DNA from: an uncultured Campylobacter sp.
Lineage (GTDB): Bacteria > Campylobacterota > Campylobacteria > Campylobacterales > Campylobacteraceae
Reading direction: 5' to 3'
NCBI GenBank assembly: GCA_937990735.1
Contig: CALKQT010000003.1
Span: 11,832 to 75,831 of the forward strand
Length of the DNA: 64,000 bases
Of this stretch, positions 10,540 through 18,944 are shown piece by piece (position 1 is the first letter of the stretch; each line of letters starts with the position of its first letter). The translations under genes and the position numbers were made by a program. The notes beneath the pieces are model-generated. The model was given only the letters and a program-made list of their open reading frames with translations. It had not been told where the DNA came from and searched no databases.

Positions 10540-11301
10540 ATGATAAATATAGGAATTCACGGCGGAAGCGGCAGAATGGGCACGATGATCTACGAATGCC
10601 TGAAAAATTTCGATCAGGCACGAGCAAGCGTGATCTACAAGATTGCTCCGCTTGATTATACGCCAAGCTGCGCCGCAAGCCGCAGCTACGACGAGCTTTT
10701 TAGCGGCTGCGACGTCGTGATAGACTTTACGATCCGAGACGGCGCAATAAATTTAATGAAATTTGCGCTTTCGCACCCAAAGCCGCTTTGCATCGGCACG
10801 ACGGCTCTGGGAGAAGAGGGTGAGCGGCTACTGCGCGAATGCGGTGCAAAAATGCCCGTACTACACGCTACGAATATGAGCCTGGGCGTCGCGGTATTAA
10901 ACAAACTCGTAGCGCTTGCCAGCAGGAGCCTGCGCGATTTTGACTGCGAAATTTTAGAGATGCATCACCGCCACAAAAAAGACGCCCCAAGCGGCACGGC
11001 GATGAGCCTTGCGGAAAGCGCCGCAAGCGCGCGCGAGCTAAATTTGAAAGACGTGCGCGTAAGCGGTCGCGACGGGCTCATCGGCGAGCGCGGCAAGGAC
11101 GAGATCGCCGTAATGTCGCTGCGCGGTGGCGATATAGTCGGGCGCCATACCGTGGGATTTTACGGCGAGGGTGAGTTCATCGAGCTAAATCATACGGCCA
11201 CTTCGCGCGCGACCTTTGCCAGAGGCGCGATAAAGGCGGCGGTATGGCTTGCGTCCCAAAATAATGGGCTTTACGACATCAACGACTGCTTAGGAATCTA
11301 G
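10540..11301 (+). CDS. dapB: 4-hydroxy-tetrahydrodipicolinate reductase DapB
   Basis: Second enzyme of the diaminopimelate/lysine branch, reducing the DapA product with NAD(P)H. The 253-residue protein starts with the nucleotide-binding loop [16 protein letters not shown]. It carries the signature [18 protein letters not shown], which includes the catalytic His-His and the substrate-binding Lys and PSGTA loop. AAAGGAACGGCG precedes the ATG at good spacing. dapF (50.0 kb), from the same pathway, also lies in the window but is unlinked. Confidence 0.97.
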   Translation: MINIGIHGGSGRMGTMIYECLKNFDQARASVIYKIAPLDYTPSCAASRSYDELFSGCDVVIDFTIRDGAINLMKFALSHPKPLCIGTTALGEEGERLLRECGAKMPVLHATNMSLGVAVLNKLVALASRSLRDFDCEILEMHHRHKKDAPSGTAMSLAESAASARELNLKDVRVSGRDGLIGERGKDEIAVMSLRGGDIVGRHTVGFYGEGEFIELNHTATSRATFARGAIKAAVWLASQNNGLYDINDCLGI

Positions 11302-11329
11302 ACTTTGCGGCTAAATTTAAGAGGAAAAA

Positions 11330-11562
11330 ATGCCAACCAAAGATGAAATTTTAAATTTTTTGCGTGAGCTAAAGCCTGAGCTTGAAAGCTTTGGAATTTA
11401 CAAAGTCGGACTATTCGGCAGCTACGCCAAAAATGGAGCGAATATCACCGAGATGTTTAAAATTTCAGCCGATCTATTTGATGAGGCGCCGACAAAATGC
11501 CGAACGGCGAGCCGTCAATGATAAAACAAAATATAGATAAATTTCTAAAAAATAAAATTTAA
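11330..11562 (+). pseudogene. decayed MntA-type minimal nucleotidyltransferase
   Basis: The first open frame (11330-11520, 63 codons) starts MPTKDEILNFLRELKPELE and reaches KVGLFGSYAKNGAN, the hallmark GSYA loop of minimal nucleotidyltransferases of MntA/HepT type. The metal-binding Asp-x-Asp that should follow is missing. After a jump the sequence reads ADLFDEA, then needs a +1 shift to continue as DKMPNGEPSMIKQNIDKF and stop at 11562. That pattern implies one internal deletion plus one frameshift. It sits between dapB and purF with a plausible ribosome site (AAGAGGAAAAA). Family assignment rests on the GSYA loop. Confidence 0.72.
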
Positions 11563-11573
11563 GAGGTTATAAA

Positions 11574-12920
11574 ATGTGCGCAATCGTGGGAGTCATAAAT
11601 TCCGAAGGTGCGGCTAAAACCGCGTATTACGGGCTTTTTGCCATGCAGCACCGCGGCCAGGAGGCAAGCGGCATCAGCTCGAGCTTCAACCATCATATCA
11701 AAACTATCAAAGCCACGGGGCTCGTGACGGAGGTTTTTAGCCCCGTGAGTTTTGAAATTTTAAAAGGCAACATCGCGATCGGCCACAACCGCTATGGCAC
11801 CGCGGGCGCAGACAGCCTGAAAGACGCGCAGCCCGTTGCGGGCAACTACGCTTTGGGGGAGATCTCGATAGTTCATAACGGAAATTTGATTAATAAAGAC
11901 GAAATTCGCCGCAAGCTCGTAAGCGAGGGGGCGATCTTTCAATCCGGCATGGACACCGAAAACATACTGCACCTCATCGCCCGTAGCAAGCAGGAGCATC
12001 TAAAAGACCGTATCGTAGAAGCTCTGAATCAGTGCGTGGGCGCGTATTCGCTTCTGATTTTAAGCCGCTCGAAGATGTTTGCCGTGCGCGATCGTTACGG
12101 CGTGCGTCCGCTTAGTATCGGCAGGCTCAAAGACGGCGGCTATATCGTCGCGAGCGAAACCTGCGCGTTTGATCTAGTAGGAGCCGAGTTCGTCCGCGAC
12201 GTGAAGCCCGGCGAGATGGTGATCTTCGAAGAGGGCAAGAACGAGTTCAGCTCGGTTCAAATTTTAAAAGCTGCAGAGGCTAGAATTTGCGCGTTTGAAT
12301 ACATCTACTTTGCGCGCCCAGACAGCGTCGTAGAGGGCAAAAACGTCTATGAGGTCAGAAAAAAACTAGGCGCTGCGCTCGCGCGAAAATGCGGGGGTTT
12401 AAAGGCTGATTTCGTCGTGCCCGTGCCCGATAGCGGCGTGCCGGCAGCGCTGGGTTTCGCGCAAGAGAGCAAAATCCCCTTTGAGATGGCGATCGTGCGC
12501 AACCACTACATCGGCCGCACCTTCATCGAGCCGACGCAAGAGGTGCGAAATTTAAAGGTCAAACTCAAGCTAAATCCGATCGGCGCAGCACTGCACGGCA
12601 AGAGCGTCGCGGTGATCGACGACAGCATCGTGCGCGGCACCACGAGCAAAAAGATCGTCGAGCTTCTGCGCCATGCGGGCGCAGCGCGCGTGCATATGTG
12701 CATCGCAAGCCCCGAGCTAAAGTATCCCGAGCGCTATGGTATCGACACGCCGAGCGTGCGCGAGTTGATCGCTGCAAATATGAGCACGGATGAAATTTGC
12801 AAATTTATAGGCGCCGACAGCCTCACGTTTCTTAGCGTACCGGAGCTCGTAGAGGCACTTGGAAGCGAGCGCAAGTACTCGCTCGTAAGCTTCGACGGCG
12901 ATTATTTCATTAAAGACTAG
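11574..12920 (+). CDS. purF: amidophosphoribosyltransferase PurF
   Basis: Commits PRPP to purine synthesis by forming phosphoribosylamine from glutamine. The 448-residue protein begins MCAIVGVINSEG. Cys2 becomes the N-terminal nucleophile after Met removal, so there is no propeptide. The glutaminase region has MQHRGQEASG and GHNRYGTAG, and the PRPP loop is VAVIDDSIVRGTTSKKI. One cysteine of the B. subtilis-type Fe-S set is present (ICAFEYIYFARP), but the HPC and C-terminal CxxC positions are not, so a 4Fe-4S cluster looks unlikely. RBS AAGAGG lies 9 bases before the ATG. Confidence 0.97.
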   Translation: MCAIVGVINSEGAAKTAYYGLFAMQHRGQEASGISSSFNHHIKTIKATGLVTEVFSPVSFEILKGNIAIGHNRYGTAGADSLKDAQPVAGNYALGEISIVHNGNLINKDEIRRKLVSEGAIFQSGMDTENILHLIARSKQEHLKDRIVEALNQCVGAYSLLILSRSKMFAVRDRYGVRPLSIGRLKDGGYIVASETCAFDLVGAEFVRDVKPGEMVIFEEGKNEFSSVQILKAAEARICAFEYIYFARPDSVVEGKNVYEVRKKLGAALARKCGGLKADFVVPVPDSGVPAALGFAQESKIPFEMAIVRNHYIGRTFIEPTQEVRNLKVKLKLNPIGAALHGKSVAVIDDSIVRGTTSKKIVELLRHAGAARVHMCIASPELKYPERYGIDTPSVRELIAANMSTDEICKFIGADSLTFLSVPELVEALGSERKYSLVSFDGDYFIKD

Positions 12921-12940
12921 CGAATTTAGAGGAGCAAACT

Positions 12941-13297
12941 ATGACAAAATTTAAGATTAAGCGCGTCTATGAGAGCGCAGAGGAAGAGGATGGATTTCGC
13001 GTGCTTTGCGATAGACTATGGCCGCGCGGCGTAAAAAAAGATGCGTTGGAGCTTGATATGTGGGCAAAAGACATAACGCCTAGCACCGAAATACGTAAGC
13101 TTTTCGCGCACAAGCCTGAGAATTTCGCCCATTTTAAGGAGCTCTACCTGGCTGAGCTTGAGCAAAATCCCGCCGTGGCGGAGTTTTTAAAAGCGGTCAA
13201 AAACGAGCCGGTCGTCACGTTGCTATACGCCGCAAAGGACGAGCACTGCAACCATGCGATGATTCTGCGAGATTTTTTGCAAAGTAAGGTGCGCTGA
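12941..13297 (+). CDS. DUF488 family protein
   Basis: A 118-residue protein of the DUF488/YeaO family. The signature is clear: IKRVYE at the N-terminus, then FRVLCDRLWPRGVKKDALELD and the later VTLLYAAKDEHCNHAMILRDFL. The family has no well-established biochemical function that I can name. It starts 20 bases after purF behind GAGGAGC and is probably co-transcribed with it. The length is normal and there are no signs of decay. Confidence 0.88.
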   Translation: MTKFKIKRVYESAEEEDGFRVLCDRLWPRGVKKDALELDMWAKDITPSTEIRKLFAHKPENFAHFKELYLAELEQNPAVAEFLKAVKNEPVVTLLYAAKDEHCNHAMILRDFLQSKVR

Positions 13298-13756
13298 AAT
13301 TTTGCGCTCAAAGCGCACCGCTCGCCATAATTTTAAAGCAAATGTAAAATCGCCTCGCTCACCAAAATCTATTCGGAAAACCGATGTGCGAGGCATAGAA
13401 TTCAGTGAACAAGGCGCAAGCAGAGCAGCCTTAAAACCTTGCCAGACATGGTTTGAGATAAATTTTATCCGGATGTATACAAAACAAACGCTAAAATTTT
13501 GCGCCAGAACTCTAAAAAACGCAGAATTTTATAAAAAGCAAATAAAATTTCAAGGAAAATAACTCGATTTAATATGCAAATTTAGAATTTCATCTATTTT
13601 TTAACGCTATTTTTCATAATGCAAGCTAGGAATTTTAAAAAGTGGGCTTAATATAAATTCGCAACAAATCAAATTAATTTCTTACACGCAGTATTTTTAA
13701 ATTTCATTTAAGGATTTGCCGCTAACATTGCTCGCAATTTTTTACAAGGAGAAACA
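13298..13756. other. intergenic region, no gene seen
   Basis: This 459-base stretch contains open frames, but none has protein-like composition or a convincing ribosome site. The last 80 bases are AT-rich and end in TTACAAGGAGAAACA, the ribosome site of the molbindin gene, so its promoter must lie here. I could not single out a -10 box. Confidence 0.6.
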
Positions 13757-14182
13757 ATGGCAATCAGTGCTAGAAATCAGCTTCACGTCGTAATCAGCGA
13801 CGTAAAAACAGGTGCGGTAAATTCGCTAATCACAGCTAAAACCAGAGGCGGCGACGTGTTAAAAGCGACCGTGACGGTTGATTCTGAAAAAACTTTGGAT
13901 TTAAAAGCAGGCAAAGAGGCGGTATTTTTATTCAAAGCCCCAAATGTCATCATTTCAAAGGGAGAAAATGATCTTCGTCTCAGTGCTGCAAATCAACTAA
14001 AAGGCAAAATCACCGCCGTTAAAGAGGGCGCAATCAATGCTGAAATCGATGTCAGAACTGCAGGCGGCGAAAATTTAAGCGCGATCGTCACAAACAGCTC
14101 CGTTAAAAATTTGGCGCTAGCAGTCGGCGACGAAGTAACTGCGATCATAAAAACTACTCAAATCATCGTCGGCGTAAAATAA
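13757..14182 (+). CDS. tandem Mop-domain molybdenum/tungsten-binding protein (molbindin)
   Basis: A 141-residue protein made of two Mop (TOBE-like) domains of about 68 residues each. The first opens SARNQLHVVISDVKTGAVNS. The second repeats it as LSAANQLKGKITAVKEGAIN at about residue 71. Such dimops bind molybdate or tungstate in the cytoplasm and buffer or store the oxyanion. AAGGAGAAACA precedes the ATG. No Mod transport genes are adjacent, but a TupA-like oxyanion binding protein lies at 61.9 kb. Function is from family knowledge. Confidence 0.9.
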   Translation: MAISARNQLHVVISDVKTGAVNSLITAKTRGGDVLKATVTVDSEKTLDLKAGKEAVFLFKAPNVIISKGENDLRLSAANQLKGKITAVKEGAINAEIDVRTAGGENLSAIVTNSSVKNLALAVGDEVTAIIKTTQIIVGVK

Positions 14183-15089
14183 TCAGGCGTAACGGTGCGT
14201 GCGACAGCGATGCGCGCGCTTTAAACATCACAAAATCAAGGAGCAAAATTTTATAAATTCTGCTCCTTCTTCAAAAATCTTTTTTGATAAATCAAATTTC
14301 GTAGCAGCTCAAATAGCGCCGTAAGCGGTCTTTTCTCTCATACGCACAGATACACCCCGCGCGACATCCAGCCCCAATCACACCAAGAGCGGTCTTACCT
14401 ATTTTACCTTTTACCGCAGTGCGCATTTTGCGCAGGCTTTGCATCTATGCAGCACGTAAGCCCACTCACGCGAGATATTTATGAAACGCAAACTCGCTCT
14501 TGCCCCGCTCGCTCGCTTATAGCAATGTGCTTTCATATTTTGGGCGCTTGCTACGGCACTACTTTGCTCGGTAATGACCAATCACCACACTTTTACAGCG
14601 GCAGGCTCAGCATATCTTTTCGCGGTGGCGGTGCGATGTTTTGCAAAATACTACGCGATGCGATAAATTTTAAAATTTAAACTCTCCAAGCGCGACAGAG
14701 ACCGCTTCACAAAACCCAGACCCGATCCAAAGATCACGACACACACTTCACCCCCTACTTTGCCGCTTGCTGCGAAATTTAACCACTCTTGCGCAAATAG
14801 GACACGATGAGTTTTGCGCCGATGACTGCAAGCCGAACGCATTCGTGCCTCCATAGATGACAACATTAGCTAGCCGATGTGCACCTTTTAAATACGCTTG
14901 TACCTTGCAAGCAATAAACACCGGCTACAACGAGTGCATACACGTATTAGTTAGTCGCAGCAGCCCATAGCGTGTTTCGATCCACTTTGAGCTTTTACCG
15001 ATCGGCTCGTTAAAAGGCGTAGATTCCGCGGATAAAATCACTCTCGTAAAATTTCGGCTCGTAGCCGCGGGTAGCGGGTATTTGCTTTA
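14183..15089. other. long non-coding stretch with coding relics on the minus strand
   Basis: Nine hundred bases without an intact gene. On the minus strand between about 15080 and 14654, protein-like segments appear in successive frames: YESDFIRGIYAF, then NEPIGKSSKWIETRYGLLR, then YLKGAHRLANVVIYGGTNAF, then VCVVIFGSGLGFVKRSL ending SLNFKIYRIA. Stops or frame changes separate them. This looks like a dead gene broken by several indels. I cannot name the family. The rest (14280-14650) shows nothing recognisable. Confidence 0.45.
14240..14272 (+). terminator. hairpin after the molbindin gene
   Basis: GGAGCA (14240-14245) pairs with TGCTCC (14261-14266). The inner AATTT/AAATT extends the stem, and a pyrimidine run TTCTTC follows. 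It lies 58 bases past the molbindin stop and could act as a weak intrinsic terminator. Confidence 0.45.
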
Positions 15090-15638
15090 CTAAATTTGAT
15101 ACTCGCCGGAGCTCAACTCGCCTCGCAACAGCTTACCAAAGCGTCCGGTTGCAGCCTCTACGGCATCGTCGCCAAACTCTCCAGGCTCAAACCCGCTGCT
15201 GACAAACGGCATGGCAAAGTCCATCCCGCAGTAGTTTGCCGCGATCTTAAGCGGCGTTAAAATTTCATCCAAGCTAAAGCCGATCGCGCCTTGTTTAGAG
15301 TATTCGCCAAGCGGAGTGCTGACGCTTAGCGCAAGCTGCAAGACCTTGCCCTTAAGCGCGCCGGAACCCACCAACTCGTGCGAAAAGACAATGTCGATAT
15401 AGGCTTTTAGCATAGGCGGCACGTTTAGCCAGTACATCGGGTACAAAAATACGATGCGGTCGGCGCCCAATAGCGCGTCTTGCTCTGTGCGAGCGTCGAT
15501 GCGCGCAGTATCAGTGCCGTAAAGTCCCTCCAAATGGCGCACCTCCACGCCGGCAGCGCCCTTTGCGACCTGCGATAGGGCTTTGTTCACGCGCGAGGCG
15601 GCGAAATTGGGATGCGATAAGATCACGAGCGTTTTCAT
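15090..15638 (-). CDS. flavodoxin-fold NAD(P)H oxidoreductase (quinone reductase/KefF-like)
   Basis: A 182-residue flavoprotein of the NAD(P)H dehydrogenase (quinone) family. It shows the N-terminal FMN-phosphate region MKTLVILSHPNFAASRVNKA, the motif RIVFLYPMYWLNVPPMLKAYID, and the later LSVSTPLGEYSKQGAIGF. These proteins transfer two electrons from NAD(P)H to quinones or act as ancillary subunits of Kef potassium channels. No kef gene is adjacent, so the substrate is open. The start of a second gene of this family survives at 16792, fused to foreign sequence. Confidence 0.87.
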   Translation of the reverse strand: MKTLVILSHPNFAASRVNKALSQVAKGAAGVEVRHLEGLYGTDTARIDARTEQDALLGADRIVFLYPMYWLNVPPMLKAYIDIVFSHELVGSGALKGKVLQLALSVSTPLGEYSKQGAIGFSLDEILTPLKIAANYCGMDFAMPFVSSGFEPGEFGDDAVEAATGRFGKLLRGELSSGEYQI

Positions 15639-16006
15639 GTTGTATCCTTTGTTAAAATTTGCAGAATCATATCGTCAAAAAGCTAAAAGTAGATTAAGAG
15701 GGGTTGTAAAAATGAAGAGTTGTTTTTTCTTGTGAGTAACCGGAGTTTGCGTGGCACAATAGATACGAGGCACTCTCGTACCATACTACCTCAAGCATGT
15801 GCAACAAAATGTTTTTACGCGTGCCGTAAAGCAAGCCCCTAGCCCGCCCTCGTCTAAAACGATCTTACTTACAATCCGTCCAATGCGCGCGCAGCTGCGG
15901 CGCGGGGCAAAATTTCATCCAAGCAAGGATAAATTTATGAAAAAAGATTAAAATTTAGCCGCGATTTGGGCTACGAGCCCGAAAATTTCAAAAAAAAGGA
16001 CACGAT
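15639..16006. other. intergenic region between the oxidoreductase and bcp
   Basis: 368 bases between divergent genes. I see no intact frame with protein-like composition. The promoters of both genes should lie here, but no box is convincing. The last 15 bases hold the bcp ribosome site AAAAGGACACG. Confidence 0.5.
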
Positions 16007-16534
16007 ATGCAGAGAAAAACACAGATCGAGGACGAGTTTAGCGCAGAGGATCGCGAGCGCAAAATCACGCTGCAAGCAGGAGATGCGGCGCCCGCTTTTA
16101 CGCTACAAAACGCCGACGGAGCGAGCGTCGCGCTAAAGGATTTCGCGGGCAAGAGGGTCGCGCTGTATTTTTACCCCAAGGATAACACCCCCGGCTGCAC
16201 GACCGAAGCGTGCGAATTTAGCGCCGCGTACGATGATTTTATCGCCGCAGACTGCGTGATCGTCGGCATCAGCCCCGACAGCGCCAAATCCCACGCGGGC
16301 TTCATCGCTAAGCAGAGCCTAAAGCACATCCTGCTGAGCGATCCGCAGCACGAGGTAGCCAAGCTATACGGCGCGTGGCAGGTGCGCAAAAACTACGGGC
16401 GCGAGTATCTGGGCATCGTGCGCTCGACCTTTCTGATCGGTGCGGACGGCAAAATTTTAAAGGTCTATAAAAGCGTCAAGGCAAAGGATCACGCCGCAAA
16501 GGTGCTCGCGGATCTGCTAGCTGCGGGGAAATAA
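16007..16534 (+). CDS. bcp: thioredoxin-dependent peroxiredoxin, Bcp family
   Basis: Thiol peroxidase that reduces hydrogen peroxide and organic hydroperoxides at the expense of thioredoxin. The 175 residues contain PKDNTPGCTTEACEF, giving peroxidatic Cys64 and resolving Cys69 five residues later, the atypical two-cysteine arrangement of E. coli BCP (Cys45/Cys50). The N-terminus carries about 19 extra charged residues (QRKTQIEDEFSAEDRERK) compared with E. coli. The next in-frame Met is far downstream, and AAAGGACACGAT precedes this ATG, so I keep the long start. Cytoplasmic, no signal peptide. Confidence 0.95.
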   Translation: MQRKTQIEDEFSAEDRERKITLQAGDAAPAFTLQNADGASVALKDFAGKRVALYFYPKDNTPGCTTEACEFSAAYDDFIAADCVIVGISPDSAKSHAGFIAKQSLKHILLSDPQHEVAKLYGAWQVRKNYGREYLGIVRSTFLIGADGKILKVYKSVKAKDHAAKVLADLLAAGK

Positions 16535-16791
16535 AGCGCCAAGCCAGCGTTTTGAAATAGAGCTCCGGCGCATTTGGGCGCTAAGCTTTAATTATGAAAT
16601 TTATGCACTGAAATTTGCTACGGAATTTCGGCGTCAAATTTAAGCGCCGAAATTTGGGTATTAAAATTTCGCTTTGAAATTTTGCCTTAGAATTCCGCCG
16701 CTAATTTGAAAATAAAATTTCAAAGCGGAGCTCTATCTGCGATTTTAGCGGCAAATTTTATCGCCCCAAACCAAAATTTTAAAGGAAAAAT

Positions 16792-16959
16792 ATGAAAAAC
16801 TTAATCATTCTAGCTCACCCCGACATCGAAAATTCGCTCATAAACAAGCGGTTTTTGAAAGAAGCCGCCGCGCAAAGCTTCGAGGAGTTTATCGCCCTAT
16901 TCCTTGCCGCGCTCACGGACAAAAACGCCGCAAAATATCCGCTTTCTTGCTTTGCGTAG
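16792..16959 (+). pseudogene. chimeric scar: flavodoxin-oxidoreductase start fused to an SMI1-like protein tail
   Basis: An open frame of 55 codons with a good ribosome site (AAAGGAAAAAT). The first 26 residues, MKNLIILAHPDIENSLINKR and on, are the N-terminus of a KefF/quinone-reductase-type flavoprotein like the gene at 15090-15638. From about 16870 the sequence becomes AQSFEEFIALFLAALTDKN and ends AKYPLSCFA, nearly identical to the C-terminus of the SMI1/KNR4-like protein at 56456-56983. The join is in frame. Two unrelated genes have been fused by a deletion or recombination, leaving a probably non-functional remnant. Confidence 0.82.
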
Positions 16960-17127
16960 CGGTATGCGATGCTAGCAAAGCGGTACTGCGAGCGCGAGTA
17001 AAACAGCGGCGGGGTGCGGTAAATTTTAGCCTCGCGCAAAATCTGCACCGCAGATCACATCGGAAAGTAAAATTTCGCTCGATGTTTAGAGCGGGGTGCG
17101 AAAAAAACGGTGCCACAAATTATACGA
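16870..17127 (+). repeat. dispersed 258-bp element, copy A
   Basis: This segment matches the reverse complement of 56287-56545 along its whole length, with about 30 mismatches and one small indel counted by eye. Sequence diverges abruptly on both sides. The first 90 bases encode the C-terminus of an SMI1-like protein and differ mostly at silent codon positions. The remainder is non-coding. Within it, ATCTGC-ACC-GCAGAT (near 17041-17055) corresponds to ATCCGC-GTC-GCGGAT in the other copy, a compensated base pair that preserves the stem. Confidence 0.9.
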
Positions 17128-17237
17128 GCCAAAAAACCCGCCCGATGATTTGCAATAAAATTTTGAGTGTAAAATTTGCACATTTACGCTAAAGGCTTCG
17201 GCGCCTCCGAATAAGCCTCGGCCGCAGAAATTTTGAT

Positions 17238-17677
17238 CTAAAATTTGAGCAGCCCGTCCTCGTCAAATTTAAAACCGGGCCCCAAGCCACCTCCCAGTAG
17301 TATCCGTCCGGATCGGCAAAATATGCGTGATATCCGCCCCAAAACGTATCTTTTGGCTCCTTGACGATAGTGCCGCCCGCCTTTTTTACTAGCTCTATGA
17401 CGTTATAGCTACGTCCTCTTTGTTTTTTACGTTTACGCTAGCGTGATACCGCCAAATCCGCTGCCTCTGGGCTGTTGTTTTTGCTGATATCTCGCGCCAG
17501 CGCGTCCAAGGGGTAGAGCTCAAATTTGGTCCCTGGCGTATTAAAAAAGCATACCGGCGGGTCGCCGTCTTTACAATCCGTCTTAAATCCTAGGCCGTCT
17601 CTGTAAAATTTTAGCGCCCTTTGCATGCTTCGCACGCCTAGGCAGATGCAGGTTATCTTATTAATTTTAGCCTCCAT
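17238..17677 (-). pseudogene. VOC (glyoxalase/bleomycin-resistance fold) protein, multiply frameshifted
   Basis: Read from 17677 the first frame gives MEAKINKITCICLGVRSMQR, then ALKFYRDGLGFKTDCKDGDP and FFNTPGTKFELYPLDALA, a VOC N-terminal half. The coherent protein then has to hop frames: GSGFGGITLA, then VNVKNKEDV, then VIELVKKAGGTIVKEP. It continues with DTFWGGYHAYFADPDGYYWE and finally GFKFDEDGLLKF with a stop at 17238. At least three or four single-base shifts are needed, so the gene is dead. Members of the family are small metal-dependent dioxygenases, isomerases or binding proteins; the substrate is unknown. Confidence 0.85.
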
Positions 17678-17882
17678 AAATTTTAACGTATCTATTTTGG
17701 TTTCTTAATGCCGTAGTCCAGCCTGCGCTCAAACAAGCCGTCGTCGCGCTAGCCGAGCGCGCCGTTCGAGCTTTTTAATCGCCGATCATTAAAATTTTAA
17801 AATTTTGCCTCCAAGCTCGGCGTTAAATTTTAAAATTTAGACTGCCCTTGATTTGGCCTGTAAGCTAGCTCAAAACCCGCAC

Positions 17883-18755
17883 TTACGGCTCAAATGAGCA
17901 GGCTTTTAGGTTTCCATCCACTAAGCCCTTTTTAAACCACTCTTTACGCTGCGCCGAGGTGCCGTGTGTGAAGGAATCGGGCACGACGCGGCCGCTAAAT
18001 TTGCGCTGCAGCGTATCGTCGCCGATCGCGCTGGCGGCATTTAGCGCCTCGTCGATGTCGCCCGCTTCAAGCACGCGCCCTGTTTTTGCGAGATAGTGCG
18101 CCCAGACCCCAGCGTAGCAGTCTGCCTGCAGCTCGACTTTGACCTGAAGCGCGTTTTGCTCGGCTTCGCCGCGAGCGCGCCTTTTTAGAGCATTGATCTG
18201 CTCCAGCGTACCGATTAAATTTTGAACGTGATGCCCTACTTCGTGCGCGATGACGTAGGCCTGCGCGAAGTCGCCGCCCGCTTTGTATTTATTCGCAAGC
18301 TCGTCGAAAAATCCGAGATCCAGATAAATTTTATGGTCCCTCGGGCAATAAAAAGGCCCCGTCTGTGCGCTCGCAAAACCGCAGCCGCTTGCGATCTGAT
18401 TGCGAAAGAGCCGCAAGCCAGGTTCCTCGTAGTGCGCGCCTGCACTTTTAAATATCTCGCCCCAGACGTCCTCGGTTTGGGCTAGCACCGCCGAGACGAA
18501 GGCGAGCTTTTCTTGCTCCTGCGGGCTATCGGTCGGCTCTCTTTGCGTACTGGCGCCTCCGTCTAAAAGCGCCAAAGGGTTGTAGCCCATAAAATACGCC
18601 ACCGCGCCGATTACGAGCACTATGCGCCCGATCTTTGAGCCGAGTAAAAACCTGATGATCGGAATGAGCATCCCAAGCGAGCCCGAGCTCGTGCGCATGC
18701 TGCTTGCACGGTCATCCTCCACGTTTGAACTTCGTCTGCCGTCTTGCCATTTCAT
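17883..18755 (-). CDS. membrane-anchored neutral zinc metallopeptidase (YpfJ family)
   Basis: A 290-residue protein of the putative neutral zinc metallopeptidase family (PF04228 type). It shows the characteristic N-terminal MKWQDGRRSSNVEDDR, one transmembrane segment (about residues 44-60), and then a peptidase domain with FYCPRDHKIYLDLGFF and the gluzincin motif HEVGHHVQ. The downstream ELQADCYAGVWAH supplies the third ligand region. The active site would face the periplasm. Substrates are not known. A TATAAT lies 26 bases upstream of the ATG, with AAAGGAAAAAT as ribosome site. Confidence 0.93.
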   Translation of the reverse strand: MKWQDGRRSSNVEDDRASSMRTSSGSLGMLIPIIRFLLGSKIGRIVLVIGAVAYFMGYNPLALLDGGASTQREPTDSPQEQEKLAFVSAVLAQTEDVWGEIFKSAGAHYEEPGLRLFRNQIASGCGFASAQTGPFYCPRDHKIYLDLGFFDELANKYKAGGDFAQAYVIAHEVGHHVQNLIGTLEQINALKRRARGEAEQNALQVKVELQADCYAGVWAHYLAKTGRVLEAGDIDEALNAASAIGDDTLQRKFSGRVVPDSFTHGTSAQRKEWFKKGLVDGNLKACSFEP

Positions 18756-18780
18756 ATTTTTCCTTTAAAATTTTTGAGCC

Positions 18781-18786
18781 ATTATA
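18781..18786 (-). promoter_or_regulatory. -10 box of the zinc peptidase gene
   Basis: Read on the minus strand, TATAAT preceded by TTTTAG lies 26 bases before the ATG at 18755. Its spacing to the start and the consensus match support it. Confidence 0.6.
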
Positions 18787-18905
18787 CTAAAATTTTAAAA
18801 AGAGCGCCGCCTTGCTTTTACAAAAACGATATGCGCGTAGCGAAATAAATCTGAAATTTTGCTTATTTTAAATTTCTTTTAAGCTGTTTAAAATTTTAAA
18901 TTCTA

Positions 18906-18911
18906 TATAAT
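18906..18911 (+). promoter_or_regulatory. -10 box of the infA/alpha ribosomal operon
   Basis: TATAAT within TTCTATATAATCGCCC lies 34 bases upstream of the infA GTG. It is the only strong -10 in the gap between the zinc peptidase gene and infA, and is a good candidate for the main promoter of the alpha operon. Confidence 0.65.
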
Positions 18912-18944
18912 CGCCCTTTTTAAATTTAAAAGAAAGGAGAATTT

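Noticed and set aside
13302..13562. An 86-codon frame after the DUF488 gene
   Set aside because: Composition is not protein-like (many Lys/Arg/Ser, no hydrophobic core) and there is no ribosome site.
14447..14680. A 77-codon plus-strand frame in the gap after the molbindin gene
   Set aside because: No ribosome site, no family resemblance, and part of it overlaps the minus-strand relic.
16551..16790. Apparent array of AAATTT words at regular spacing
   Set aside because: The word is abundant across all intergenic DNA in the window and the spacing is irregular, so it reflects base composition and word bias rather than a distinct repeat.
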